A stretch of 64,000 bases of DNA from UBA4636 sp045534575 (GTDB lineage Bacteria > Bacillota > Clostridia > Christensenellales > Borkfalkiaceae). Where the stretch lies: assembly GCA_045534575.1 (NCBI GenBank), contig JAZSJZ010000004.1, positions 186,001-250,000 on the forward strand, read 5' to 3'. A program made the position numbers and the translations under genes. The notes below the pieces were generated by a model. The model searched no databases and had not been told where the DNA came from. It worked only from the letters and a program-made list of their open reading frames with translations. Positions within the stretch are counted from its first letter, which is position 1; each line of letters starts with the position of its first letter. Shown here piece after piece: positions 32,016 through 39,992 of the stretch.

Positions 32016-32021
32016 AAATTA

Positions 32022-32876
32022 ATGAATAAAGAATTTACTAAGGTTTTTGGCGTAACAACAGATAAAGAACGTGCGTTTTATAAGTCGAGTTTTACTCATT
32101 TTAAAGACTGCAAGTTTTCAGGCGACGAGGACGGAGAGTCTGCTCTTAAAGAGTGTGATAATCTATTAATTGAGAACACCGTTTTTGAACTTCGCTATCC
32201 GTTGTGGCACGTTACTGAACTTAACTTAAGAGAAAGCCAAATGACTTCTTCTTGCCGAGCGCCTTTGTGGTATGGTAAAGACGTTATTTTGCACAAAGTT
32301 CAATGCGACGGCGTGAAAGCGCTTCGCGAGTGTGAAGACGTAACGCTATCGCAAAGCAAGTTTAACTCACAAGAATTTGGCTGGAAATGTTCGCGAATTA
32401 ACGCTTACGATTTAGAAGTAAACGGCGAATATCCTTTCTTTATGATTAATTATTTCCACGCCGAAAAGGTTAATTTAACGGGCAAATATTCTTTTCAATA
32501 TGCTTTTGACGTTTACTTAAAAAACGCCGTTTTAACCACTAAAGATGCGTTTTGGCATAGCAAGAACGTTATCGTTCAAGATAGCGAGATCAAGGGCGAA
32601 TATTTAGGCTGGTATAGCGAGAATTTAACTCTTATAAGGTGCAAAATATCGGGAACTCAACCACTTTGTTATTGCAAGAATTTAACGCTTATCGATTGCG
32701 AGATGATAGGCTGTGATCTATCTTTTGAAAATTCCACGGTAAACGCTAAAATCATTGGCTCGATTGATAGCGTTAAAAACCCAATCGGCTCGATTGAGTG
32801 CGATAAAATTGGCGAAATTATCATTGACGAGTTTTCAAAAGGCGAAGTTAAAATCGTTGAAAAGTCAAAAGAATAA
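32022..32876 (+). CDS. DUF3737 family beta-helix protein
   Basis: A 284-residue cytosolic protein of the DUF3737 family. Regularly spaced short strands with aromatic and Cys residues (KDCKFSGDEDGESALKECDN, LWYGKDVILHKV, FWHSKNVIVQDSEIKGEYLG, LCYCKNLTLIDCEM) suggest a right-handed parallel beta-helix of about eight or nine coils. Such proteins are common in Firmicutes and Bacteroidetes; their function is not established. It is read from a probable leaderless transcript. The cobalamin riboswitch region begins directly after the stop. Confidence 0.8.
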   Translation: MNKEFTKVFGVTTDKERAFYKSSFTHFKDCKFSGDEDGESALKECDNLLIENTVFELRYPLWHVTELNLRESQMTSSCRAPLWYGKDVILHKVQCDGVKALRECEDVTLSQSKFNSQEFGWKCSRINAYDLEVNGEYPFFMINYFHAEKVNLTGKYSFQYAFDVYLKNAVLTTKDAFWHSKNVIVQDSEIKGEYLGWYSENLTLIRCKISGTQPLCYCKNLTLIDCEMIGCDLSFENSTVNAKIIGSIDSVKNPIGSIECDKIGEIIIDEFSKGEVKIVEKSKE

Positions 32877-32888
32877 TTGAATAAAAAA

Positions 32889-33024
32889 GAGGAAAGTGAA
32901 GTGAAAATCTTCCGCAACAGCCATTGCCGTGATAGTCGGAACGCTCTTAATAATAAAAAACTTTGTGGGCAAAGATAAAGTTTTGGCTAACGCTATTTTT
33001 GCCTTTCTTTTGAAAGGCTTTTTT
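32889..33024 (+). promoter_or_regulatory. probable cobalamin riboswitch
   Basis: Between the DUF3737 stop and the next ATG lies a structured leader. GAGGAAAGTGAAGTGAAAAT at 32889 and CTTCCGCAACAGCCATTGCC just after it, then GTGATAGTCGGAACG, match the order of the B12-riboswitch core as I recall it: a G-G-A-A strand, a GUGAAAAUC loop, an ACAG-CC-GCC-GUGAU segment and a GGAACG end. An intrinsic terminator (33001-33024) ends the element before the ribosome binding site, so ligand would cause premature termination. The downstream lipoprotein and ECF S component fit B12 uptake. The 3' part is shorter than in classical class-I elements. Confidence 0.72.
33001..33024 (+). terminator. riboswitch expression-platform terminator
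   Basis: GCCTTTC (33001-33007), loop TTTT, GAAAGGC (33012-33018), then TTTTTT. It lies 25 bases before the ATG of the lipoprotein gene. Confidence 0.85.
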
Positions 33025-33049
33025 CTTTGCAACAAAATAAGGAGAAAAG

Positions 33050-33490
33050 ATGAAAAAATTATTTGTTGTATTTTTAACTTTAGCATTGTTGTTACTATCT
33101 TCTTGTGAAAACGCAAACGATAATTTAGGCACTGTGAAAGTTTACGTTGGGAGCGAAAACGTATGTTATACCATTGACCTTTCTAAAGTTGAAATTAAAA
33201 ACGGCTTGTTTTCAGTAATTGAATATTTAAGCGAAGAAGAAAATCTTGCGCTAAACTATTCGGTTTCCGCTTTTAGTTATTACGTAACAGAGTTTGGTTC
33301 GTTAAAAGAAGGCGACGGCAACTATATTTATTTTTACACTTCAATTTCTGCCGATTTTGACGTTTCTTCCTACAAAAAAGAAGTTGAAATTTTTGGGCAA
33401 ACACTCGTTTCTTCTCGTGTTGGCGTTCAAGATATGAAAGTTGAAGATAATGCAGTTTATTTCGTTGGGTTGGTAAGTTATGGAACGTAA
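33050..33490 (+). CDS. DUF4430-like lipoprotein, probably B12-binding
   Basis: A 146-residue lipoprotein. The signal KKLFVVFLTLALLLL and lipobox LSSC place it on the outer face of the membrane. The mature domain resembles DUF4430, the transcobalamin-like domain: GLFSVIEYL, then AFSYYVTEFGSL, GDGNYIYFYTS, and the final VGVQDMKVEDNAVYFVGL. DUF4430 proteins are often encoded next to ECF S components and are thought to capture cobalamin. AAGGAG precedes the ATG, and the stop overlaps the next gene by 11 bases. The riboswitch upstream supports a role in vitamin B12 uptake. The family match is from motif order only. Confidence 0.7.
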   Translation: MKKLFVVFLTLALLLLSSCENANDNLGTVKVYVGSENVCYTIDLSKVEIKNGLFSVIEYLSEEENLALNYSVSAFSYYVTEFGSLKEGDGNYIYFYTSISADFDVSSYKKEVEIFGQTLVSSRVGVQDMKVEDNAVYFVGLVSYGT

Positions 33491-33992
33491 ACAAACGATA
33501 GCAAAAAAAGTTGCAACGCTAGCCGTTATGGCAACGCTTCTAATTTGCGTAAAACAAGTTTTAAGTCCGATAGCGAACGTTGAACTTGTCAGCCTATTTT
33601 CGGCTGTTTTTGGGTTTTGTTATGGGCTTATTGCAATAATTCCCGTAACGGTTTTTTGCCTTGTTGAATTCTTAATTTGGGGCTTTGGTTCGTGGCTAAT
33701 TTGTTATTTAATCTATTTTAATATTTTAGTTATCGTTTTTGCATTTTTAAAAAAAATCAAGGTTGAAAATAAATTTGTAATAACCTTGATTGCTGTTTTA
33801 TTAACTTTTTTCTTTGGGCTTTTAACGGCTTTTTTTGATATCGTTTTAATAGGGTTTGAAGATTTCTTTTATAGGTTTGCAATTTACTATTCTGGTGGAA
33901 TATTGTTTTATTTGGTGCATATTCTATCAAACGCAATAATCTTTTTATTTCTATTTAAACCATTAGTAAATTTAAAAATTTTAAACGAATAA
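33480..33992 (+). CDS. ECF transporter S component, probably for cobalamin
   Basis: A 170-residue membrane protein with five or six transmembrane helices. The early KKVATLAVMATLLICVKQVL and NVELVSLFSAVFGFCYGL segments resemble S components of energy-coupling-factor transporters, which bind the vitamin and dock onto a shared EcfA-EcfA'-EcfT module. The latter is not in this window. It overlaps the DUF4430 lipoprotein gene and is under the same riboswitch, so cobalamin or a precursor is the likeliest substrate. A convergent terminator follows. Confidence 0.75.
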   Translation: MERKQTIAKKVATLAVMATLLICVKQVLSPIANVELVSLFSAVFGFCYGLIAIIPVTVFCLVEFLIWGFGSWLICYLIYFNILVIVFAFLKKIKVENKFVITLIAVLLTFFFGLLTAFFDIVLIGFEDFFYRFAIYYSGGILFYLVHILSNAIIFLFLFKPLVNLKILNE

Positions 33993-34014
33993 ATAAAGAA
34001 TAATAAATAAAAAA

Positions 34015-34046
34015 CGCCCGATAACGAAGTTATAGGGCGACTTTTT
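34015..34046. terminator. bidirectional terminator between ECF S gene and ktrA
   Basis: CGCCC-G-ATAAC (34015-34025) pairs with GTTAT-A-GGGCG (34029-34039) around GAA. A T-tract follows on the plus side, and an A-tract (34009-34014) serves the minus strand. The sequence is related to the repeat at 27728 and 29956. Confidence 0.85.
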
Positions 34047-34059
34047 ATTGTTTTTGTGT

Positions 34060-34713
34060 TTACTTTAATCTGTCGGTAAGTTTTAAAACGTCTTTATTTT
34101 TACCAACAACCATAATATGGTCGGATTCTTTAAAGGTATAGTCCGCGCCGGGAGCAACGAGCATTTTGTCGCTGTTTTTAATGGCGATAATATTTAAGCG
34201 GTATTTTTTGCGAACGTCAATCTTCATAATGGTTTCGCCAACCCAATAGTTTAAAACAGGAATTTCAAAAATGCCGTATTCGTCGGAAAGTTCAAGATAA
34301 TCAAAAACGTTAGAAGCCGAATACTTAACCGCAAGCGACGAGGCGATATCTCTTTCCGGGAAGATGATTTCATCAGCGCCAATAGTTTGCAAAATGTTTG
34401 CTTGAATATCTTGGCTGGCTTTAGCGATAATTTTCTTAGCGCCAAGTTTCTTTAATAAAATAGTTATAACTAAGGAAGATTCGAAGTTCGTGCCAATGGT
34501 AACGAAGCAAACGTCGAAACTCTTAACGTCAAGACTTTTTAAAACGTTCTCGTTAGTGCAGTTACCGATGTGGCAATCAGGGAAGGAGGCGGACATTGAT
34601 TCGATAATTTCTTCACGCTCGTCAACAATCATAACCTCGTTGCCAAGATTTAAAAATTCGTGGGCGAGGTTTCTTCCTAGTCTTCCCATACCAATAATTA
34701 GAATTGATTTCAT
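34060..34713 (-). CDS. ktrA: potassium uptake regulator KtrA (TrkA-type RCK)
   Basis: The cytosolic gating ring subunit of a Ktr potassium channel. It has 217 residues. The RCK_N Rossmann domain begins IIGMGRLGRNLAHEF and has VDEREEI at the end of the second strand, binding ATP/ADP or NAD(H). The RCK_C domain (about 140-217, ending HIMVVGKNKDVLKL) is the usual binding site for c-di-AMP in Firmicutes. GGAGAA precedes the ATG. It lies 73 bases downstream of ktrB on the same strand; the gap contains a small hairpin TTAAGGC-AAA-GCCTTAA (34742-34758). Confidence 0.93.
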   Translation of the reverse strand: MKSILIIGMGRLGRNLAHEFLNLGNEVMIVDEREEIIESMSASFPDCHIGNCTNENVLKSLDVKSFDVCFVTIGTNFESSLVITILLKKLGAKKIIAKASQDIQANILQTIGADEIIFPERDIASSLAVKYSASNVFDYLELSDEYGIFEIPVLNYWVGETIMKIDVRKKYRLNIIAIKNSDKMLVAPGADYTFKESDHIMVVGKNKDVLKLTDRLK

Positions 34714-34786
34714 ATTTTCTCCAAAGAATTTTTTTATTTAGTTAAGGCAAAGCCTTAAAGAGTAGAGTTTAGTTTAAATTTAGAAT

Positions 34787-36130
34787 TTAACCAATCATAA
34801 TATCTTCGTTTGGTCTTTCGGTTAAGTTTGAAGATTTTGGCTTCGAGAAGGCTAAAATAAAGGTAAAGCCACCAATTCTTCCAACGAACATAAGCGCAAT
34901 AATAACGTATCTTGAAGCCATAGAAAGAAGCGACGTTACGCCTTGCGATAGCCCAACCGTTCCTATTGCCGAAATAACTTCGAAAACAACCTTTTGCGCA
35001 GAAATGCCGTCAATAGTGCAGATTGCAACCGACGCAACGACTATTGCCATAATATAAATGAAAGCGATGTTAAAAGCGTTTCTTACCGTCGTTTCGGTTA
35101 AACGGCGCTTATACGCTCCAACTTCGGTTTTTCTTTTGATGGAAGCCAAGAAAGTAAGAACTAAAACGGCGAAAGTGGTTGTTTTAATACCGCCTGCAGT
35201 TGAGCCCGTTGTTCCGCCGATAAACATAAAGAAGTAAGATAAAATCGTTCCACCGCCAGATAGCGAGGCTTGATCAACTGAAGCAAAGCCGGCAGTTCTT
35301 AGCGTTACCGATTGGAAAATTGCATTTAGAATTTTATTCCCTGTTGAAAATTCTTGAAGCGCGTTATTTTGCTCGGTTACATAGAAAAGGCATGAGCCTA
35401 AAGTTATCAACAAAAATGTTGTGGTTAGCGCAAGTTTAGAGTGGAGTGAATATTTTTTAAAGCGAAGTTTGTGCTTAGAAATATCGTTCCAAACGAAAAA
35501 GCCTATGCCACCAATCACGATAAGGCACGCAATCGTTATAAGAACGAGAGGGTCTAAGTTATAGTCGATAAGCGATTTGCCCGTGCCGAAAATATCAAAC
35601 CCAGCGTTACAAAACGCCGAAACGCTGTGGAAAATCGCAAACCACACGCCTTTTAAAATACCATAGTCGCCAATAAAGCGAATAGATAAAACGATAGTTC
35701 CTAAAAATTCAAAAGCGAAAGTCCCGATTAAAACCTTGCTAAGCGTCGAGCGAACGTCGCTATAAGTGATAATGCCCGACGACTGCATTGCCATAGTTCT
35801 ATTTCTTAACGAAGCGTTGTTCGATAAGAAAAGAAGAATAATAGACAGGAGCGTCATAATGCCAAGCCCGCCAATTTGAATAAGCACAAGAATTACGATT
35901 TGCCCAAACAGCGACCAATACGCGCCCGTTTCAACGACGATAAGCCCGGTTACGCACGTAGCAGAAGTTGCGGTGAAAAGGGCGGTGGTAATATCCGTCC
36001 ACTCATGCGTTGCGGACGAGATAGGCAAGGTAAGAAGCCCCGCGCCAAGAAGTATAACGGCTAAAAAACTCAAAATGATAATTTGAGTGTAGGAAAGCCT
36101 TTTTTTAATTTTTCTATTCTTTTTGCGCAT
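34787..36130 (-). CDS. ktrB: potassium channel subunit KtrB (TrkH family)
   Basis: The ion-conducting subunit of Ktr, 447 residues with four M1-P-M2 repeats. Filter-like glycines appear in TSATCVTGL, SAFCNAGFD, TLRTAGFAS and IGTVGLSQG. The cytoplasmic start is basic (RKKNRKIKKR). The ATG lies only 8 bases from a TATAAT with no Shine-Dalgarno, so the mRNA should be leaderless or nearly so. Together with ktrA it forms a two-gene operon on the minus strand. Its activity may be linked to the c-di-AMP synthase CdaA encoded at 39993. Confidence 0.95.
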   Translation of the reverse strand: MRKKNRKIKKRLSYTQIIILSFLAVILLGAGLLTLPISSATHEWTDITTALFTATSATCVTGLIVVETGAYWSLFGQIVILVLIQIGGLGIMTLLSIILLFLSNNASLRNRTMAMQSSGIITYSDVRSTLSKVLIGTFAFEFLGTIVLSIRFIGDYGILKGVWFAIFHSVSAFCNAGFDIFGTGKSLIDYNLDPLVLITIACLIVIGGIGFFVWNDISKHKLRFKKYSLHSKLALTTTFLLITLGSCLFYVTEQNNALQEFSTGNKILNAIFQSVTLRTAGFASVDQASLSGGGTILSYFFMFIGGTTGSTAGGIKTTTFAVLVLTFLASIKRKTEVGAYKRRLTETTVRNAFNIAFIYIMAIVVASVAICTIDGISAQKVVFEVISAIGTVGLSQGVTSLLSMASRYVIIALMFVGRIGGFTFILAFSKPKSSNLTERPNEDIMIG

Positions 36131-36138
36131 ATATAAGC

Positions 36139-36167
36139 ATTATACTATATTTTAACTAAAAAATCAA
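36139..36167 (-). promoter_or_regulatory. promoter of ktrB, nearly leaderless
   Basis: On the minus strand: TTGATT (36167-36162), 17 bases, TATAAT (36144-36139), then 8 bases to the ATG ending at 36130. The rest of 36168-36319 is AT-rich with no visible feature. Confidence 0.75.
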
Positions 36168-36321
36168 CCTTTATTGCGTTTTTGTTTAGTTAAAATAAAA
36201 ATTACGCATAAAATCAGCGATTTTTAAACTTGGAAAGTGTTAAAATTTTTGTAAATTATACCATAAATTTTATTTTTTGCAACAAAATTTTAAAAAATTG
36301 CCTAAATGAAAAAGAAAAAAA

Positions 36322-36553
36322 TAAAAAAAGAAGGGCTTGGAAAACCAAACCCTTAACCTTATTTGCGCCGTGTGGAACAAAAACTCAACCCGCTTACGTG
36401 CAGGTGGGTATCCTACTTCATAGACCTTACTGCTTGTTAAAAAAACGGTCTGCACAAAAGACAAAAACCACAAGAACTACGGGTTTATGAAGAAAGCAGA
36501 TTCCCTGAAGATGACTGTGGAGAGAATATAATCCCACCTCGAACGCAAAGGCT
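36322..36553 (-). ncRNA. ssrS: structured small RNA, probably 6S RNA (SsrS)
   Basis: No protein is encoded here, but the minus strand has a promoter, a terminator and a self-complementary rod. The 5' end GCCTTTGCG (36552-36544) pairs with CGCAAATAAGGT near the 3' end. AGGTGGG (36539-36533) pairs with CCCACCT (36408-36402), and CTTCATA with TATGAAG further in. Between the last two lies an open stretch of about 35 bases, as in the promoter-mimicking bubble of 6S RNA. The last part, AAGGGTTTGG-TTTT-CCAAGCCCTT plus T-tract, is an intrinsic terminator. SRP RNA, RNase P and tmRNA signatures are absent. 6S RNA would bind sigma-A RNA polymerase in stationary phase. The RNA is well supported; the family is less certain. 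Confidence 0.6.
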
Positions 36554-36559
36554 ATTATT

Positions 36560-36589
36560 ATTTTAGCAAAATAAACGCAAAATATGCAA
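36560..36589 (-). promoter_or_regulatory. promoter of the small RNA
   Basis: On the minus strand: TTGCAT (36589-36584), 18 bases, TAAAAT (36565-36560). The predicted start is A at about 36553. Confidence 0.55.
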
Positions 36590-36631
36590 CCAAAATTAAA
36601 AGTTTTTTAATTTTTCTTTATTTTGTTTCTG

Positions 36632-36660
36632 TTGACATATTTTTGAATTTTTGTTTTAAT
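36632..36660 (+). promoter_or_regulatory. promoter of MBL hydrolase gene
   Basis: TTGACA (36632-36637), 17 bases, TTTAAT (36655-36660). It diverges from the small-RNA promoter. Confidence 0.6.
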
Positions 36661-36678
36661 ATTAGCGAGGTAAAAATT

Positions 36679-37386
36679 ATGTTTAAAGTAACAATTTTAG
36701 GAAGAAACGGCTTGTATCCAACGAAAGATTCGCCTTGCAGTTCGTATTTAGTTACCGCGGGCGACAAAAACATTTTGCTAGATCTTGGCGCTGGCAGTTT
36801 TTCTAAACTTTTAGAAACGCTTGCGCCCGAAAAAGTTGATATGGTCATTTTATCACATTTGCACTTTGACCATATAACTGACGTTGGCGTATATTCTTAT
36901 TATCTGCAAACCAAAAACAAAAGCGTTGAACTTATTTGCCCTTTCGATGAGGAAAGGTTACCGCTTATAAATAAGGCAACGCATTTTAAAATTTCGTTCA
37001 TAAAAGACGGGCTTTTAGATTTAGGCGGGGGATTAAAACTTAAGTTCTTTAAAACAAATCACCCGATTTTATGCTATGCCGTTTCCGTTATTTATAACGG
37101 AAAAACTCTTTCCTACACTGCTGATACGAACGACGCACCTTTTTTAGACGAGTTGTTTAAAACAAGCGACTTGGTTATAGCCGATAGTGCGTTTTTGCAT
37201 AAAGATTGGAATAGTAAAAAGCCACACCTTTCGGCAAAACTTTGTGCAGGGTATGCTAAAAAATATAAAGTAAAAACAATTTTATCTCACCTAAATCCCA
37301 ACCAAACTAAAGAAGATATTTTAAATGAAGTTTCTCCAATCTGCGACCTTTTAGAAGTAGCCGAATTTAAAGAGTATATTGTTTAA
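36679..37386 (+). CDS. MBL-fold metallohydrolase (RNase Z/PhnP-like)
   Basis: A 235-residue soluble metallo-beta-lactamase-fold enzyme. The metal motif LSHLHFDHITDVG (HxHxDH) is near residue 59. SYTADTNDAP holds a later Asp ligand, and ILSHLNPN near the end a His. CSSYLV and LLDLGAGS at the start match RNase Z-like and phosphodiesterase-like members. The substrate is unknown. ATG 36679 has a GAGG ribosome binding site; an upstream in-frame start at 36643 overlaps the promoter and is rejected. The stop overlaps comEC by 8 bases. This is worth noting because comEC here lacks its own MBL domain. Confidence 0.85.
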   Translation: MFKVTILGRNGLYPTKDSPCSSYLVTAGDKNILLDLGAGSFSKLLETLAPEKVDMVILSHLHFDHITDVGVYSYYLQTKNKSVELICPFDEERLPLINKATHFKISFIKDGLLDLGGGLKLKFFKTNHPILCYAVSVIYNGKTLSYTADTNDAPFLDELFKTSDLVIADSAFLHKDWNSKKPHLSAKLCAGYAKKYKVKTILSHLNPNQTKEDILNEVSPICDLLEVAEFKEYIV

Positions 37387-38875
37387 AAAATATAGCGGTA
37401 GGCTTATAAATTTTAGGCCTATCGTAATTCTTTGTTTGGTTTCGGTTTTATCAATTTTCTTATCAATTTTAGCAACCATAAGTATTTGGTTTGTTTTATT
37501 TCCAACAATTTCTCTAATTTTATCAATTATTATATTGTTTATAACCAAAAAGTCGTTAAAAACAATAAATTTTCTTCTAGTTTTCCTTTTAATTTTCTCA
37601 TTATTTTCTTTTAGAGTATTATCAATTATCGATAGAAAAGACCAAACTGCACTAATTAAAGAAACAGAAATTTTAATGCGAGCAAAAGTTGAAGAAATCA
37701 CTCAAATAGATTCTGGCAACTTTGCCGTAACGCTTAAGATTGAAAACGCTCAAGAATTAAAAAGTGGCAGTAAGGTTTTGGTTTATCTCACTGAAGAAGT
37801 AAACCGAGGCGATACTCTAACCATCATAGCCGATTTTAAGTCAATCACTCCCAAATTAAACAATTTAGATAGTTTTATAAGTCCTATCGACTATAAGTCT
37901 TCCTCCTACGTTAGAATTATTAAAGTTGAAGAGTATAGCGATTTTTTTAACGCTACCTATTATGGAATAAGGCAAATCTTGCTCAATAATATGAGCAAGC
38001 AAAACGCCTCAATTTTGCTTGGGCTTTTGGTTGGCGATAAGTCTTTTATCGAAGAGCAAACGCTAAAGCAGTTTAACCTCGCGGGCATTGGTCATATTTT
38101 TGCCGTATCTGGGCTTCATATAGGCTTTTTGGCGGTTATAATTTCATTTATTTTAGATAAACTTGGTATCCGCTCACTTAAAAAATCAATAGTTTTGCTA
38201 ATAATACTATTGCTATATTGTGGTATATGCGGTTGGTCGCTTTCGTCTATTCGCGCGCTGATTATGACTATGGTTTTAAGTCTTTCTAAGATAGGCGGTA
38301 AAAAATACGATATGCTAAACAGCGTTGCAATAAGCGTTATTATAATTCTATTTTTAATGCCTAGTAGCATTTTTGATTATGGTTTTTTATTATCAGTTGG
38401 CGCAGTTAGCGGGATTGCTCTTCACCAAAATAAGTTTAAACAAGCGTTTTCGCCGTATTTATTAAGCCCAATTGCAAGTTCTTTAGCAGTTAGTTTATCG
38501 GCGTTTTTAGGCACGTTGCCAATAATTTTATTGCTAACAGCCTATGCCTCGATAATTTCAGTGTTTTTGAACATTTTAGTTATTCCGCTCGTTTCTATCA
38601 TTTATTACATTGCGCTTTTTTCAGTTATCGTTGTTGCGATATTTTCAAAACTTGCGCCACTTTTAATAATTCCCGCAGGCTTAATTCAAATTATAGTAAA
38701 TATAATTCGCGCCGTAAATTTTGAAAGATTTTTATTCTTTGGCAATCCTTCAACTTCTGCCGTTTTATATTATTATTTAACTTTGGCACTCTTTAGTGAT
38801 AAAGTTAATCTAAAAGAGCGTTTTAAATTCATTATAACTTGCTTTATTTTTTGTTTAGTGGTATTATTTAATTGA
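37379..38875 (+). CDS. comEC: ComEC/Rec2-like DNA-uptake channel, no MBL domain
   Basis: The membrane core of a ComEC protein, which moves single-stranded DNA across the membrane in transformation. It has 498 residues with many transmembrane helices: an N-terminal DUF4131-like region, an OB-fold-like soluble part (residues about 95-190) and the Competence domain with GIGHIFAVSGLHIGF. Standard ComEC proteins are about 700-800 residues and end in an extracellular MBL nuclease domain; this one stops after the last helices. TTG 37379 is the only reasonable start, overlapping the upstream MBL gene, so the two are translationally coupled. holA follows one base after the stop, an arrangement seen in many Firmicutes. 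Confidence 0.88.
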   Translation: MFKKYSGRLINFRPIVILCLVSVLSIFLSILATISIWFVLFPTISLILSIIILFITKKSLKTINFLLVFLLIFSLFSFRVLSIIDRKDQTALIKETEILMRAKVEEITQIDSGNFAVTLKIENAQELKSGSKVLVYLTEEVNRGDTLTIIADFKSITPKLNNLDSFISPIDYKSSSYVRIIKVEEYSDFFNATYYGIRQILLNNMSKQNASILLGLLVGDKSFIEEQTLKQFNLAGIGHIFAVSGLHIGFLAVIISFILDKLGIRSLKKSIVLLIILLLYCGICGWSLSSIRALIMTMVLSLSKIGGKKYDMLNSVAISVIIILFLMPSSIFDYGFLLSVGAVSGIALHQNKFKQAFSPYLLSPIASSLAVSLSAFLGTLPIILLLTAYASIISVFLNILVIPLVSIIYYIALFSVIVVAIFSKLAPLLIIPAGLIQIIVNIIRAVNFERFLFFGNPSTSAVLYYYLTLALFSDKVNLKERFKFIITCFIFCLVVLFN

Positions 38876-38876
38876 T

Positions 38877-39842
38877 ATGAAATTCCAAGACCTTAAAAAC
38901 TCTTTAGCTGAGCAAATATTTCCTATCTATTTAGTCGAGGGTGAAGACGCTTTCTTTAGAAACCGCGCTGTTGCGTTAATCAAAGAGGCGTGTTTAACCG
39001 AGCCTGATTTTAACTATACCCGTTTTGTAGGTAGCGAAATAAAAGGTCAATACGATTCTCTTTTATCTGCCGTTAGAATTTTTCCGTTTATGAGCGAAAA
39101 ACGTGTGGTTGAGGTTATTGATTTTAATCCAACCGCAACCGATTTAAAAGACAAGGCGCTTTTAGAATACTTAAAATCGCCTGAAGATACAACGGTTTTG
39201 ATTATCGTAAACAAATCAAAGTGCGACGCTTTGAAAAAATTTCCGTCCGTAACACTCGTTGATTGCCAAAAGGCCGATAGCGACGTTATCGCCAAATATA
39301 TTCGAGCAAAAGCCACTAAGGCAAAACTTATAATATCTTCTAGCGTTTGCCAAAAAATCATTGATTATAGCCTTAGCGATATGTCTAAAATCGATGGCGA
39401 AATAAACAAACTTATCGATTATTGCAATGGTCGAGCCGAAATCACTGAGGCGGACGTTGATAAAATTGTATCAAAAGACCTTGAATATAAAATTTTTGAA
39501 ATTGTTCAACTTGTTGCCAAGCGCAATTATGATAGCGCATATAAATTTTTAAGCGAAATAACCTCTATTGCGGAAAAACAGCAGTTTTTAGTTTCGCTTT
39601 ATTATCAGTTTAGGCGGATGTTTTATGCAAGCGTAACGGCGGGCGATGCTGACGAGGTTGCTGAAATTTTGGGCGATAAAAGATATACCATAATAAAGGC
39701 AAGGGAACTAGCAAGGCTTTTTTCTAACAAGCGATTAAAGGAAATTATGCAAAATCTTGCTCGGCTTGACGGAGAGTTTAAAACGGGAGAAATTTCGCTC
39801 GATAGTGCGTTTTCTCAAGCAGTTTTTTCGGTTCTAACTTAA
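38877..39842 (+). CDS. holA: DNA polymerase III delta subunit HolA
   Basis: The clamp-loader delta subunit that opens the beta clamp. It has 321 residues with the three-domain AAA+-like layout but no functional Walker A, as expected. LVEGEDAFFRNRAV, VRIFPFMSEKRVVEV and the C-terminal collar region (VSLYYQFRRMF, LARLFSNKRLKEIMQNL, LDGEFKTGEIS) match the family. The comEC-holA order is typical. rpsT, which often lies nearby, is not seen here. Confidence 0.93.
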   Translation: MKFQDLKNSLAEQIFPIYLVEGEDAFFRNRAVALIKEACLTEPDFNYTRFVGSEIKGQYDSLLSAVRIFPFMSEKRVVEVIDFNPTATDLKDKALLEYLKSPEDTTVLIIVNKSKCDALKKFPSVTLVDCQKADSDVIAKYIRAKATKAKLIISSSVCQKIIDYSLSDMSKIDGEINKLIDYCNGRAEITEADVDKIVSKDLEYKIFEIVQLVAKRNYDSAYKFLSEITSIAEKQQFLVSLYYQFRRMFYASVTAGDADEVAEILGDKRYTIIKARELARLFSNKRLKEIMQNLARLDGEFKTGEISLDSAFSQAVFSVLT

Positions 39843-39941
39843 AAAAGTTAAATAAACTTTGCCAAAAATTATCGTTTTTACCCTAAAGAGGGCAATTAAA
39901 GCAAAAAAAATCGCAAAACGCTTTATTTTTAATTTTTGGTA

Positions 39942-39950
39942 TGCTATAAT
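39942..39950 (+). promoter_or_regulatory. extended -10 promoter of cdaA
   Basis: TATGCTATAAT ending at 39950 is an extended -10 (TG-n-TATAAT). The -35 is poor. TTGGAGA before ATG 39993 is the ribosome binding site. Confidence 0.6.
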
Positions 39951-39992
39951 GTTATAGGTTTAAATTATAAATTTAAATTTTGGAGATTTTAA

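Noticed and set aside
36322..36553. SRP RNA, tmRNA or RNase P RNA
   Set aside because: The conserved SRP GGAAGCAG-type tetraloop region, the tmRNA tRNA-like ends and the RNase P core motifs are absent.
37351..37701. 116-residue minus-strand frame across the MBL-comEC junction
   Set aside because: It is antisense to the overlapping stop and start of two real genes and is an AT-rich shadow.
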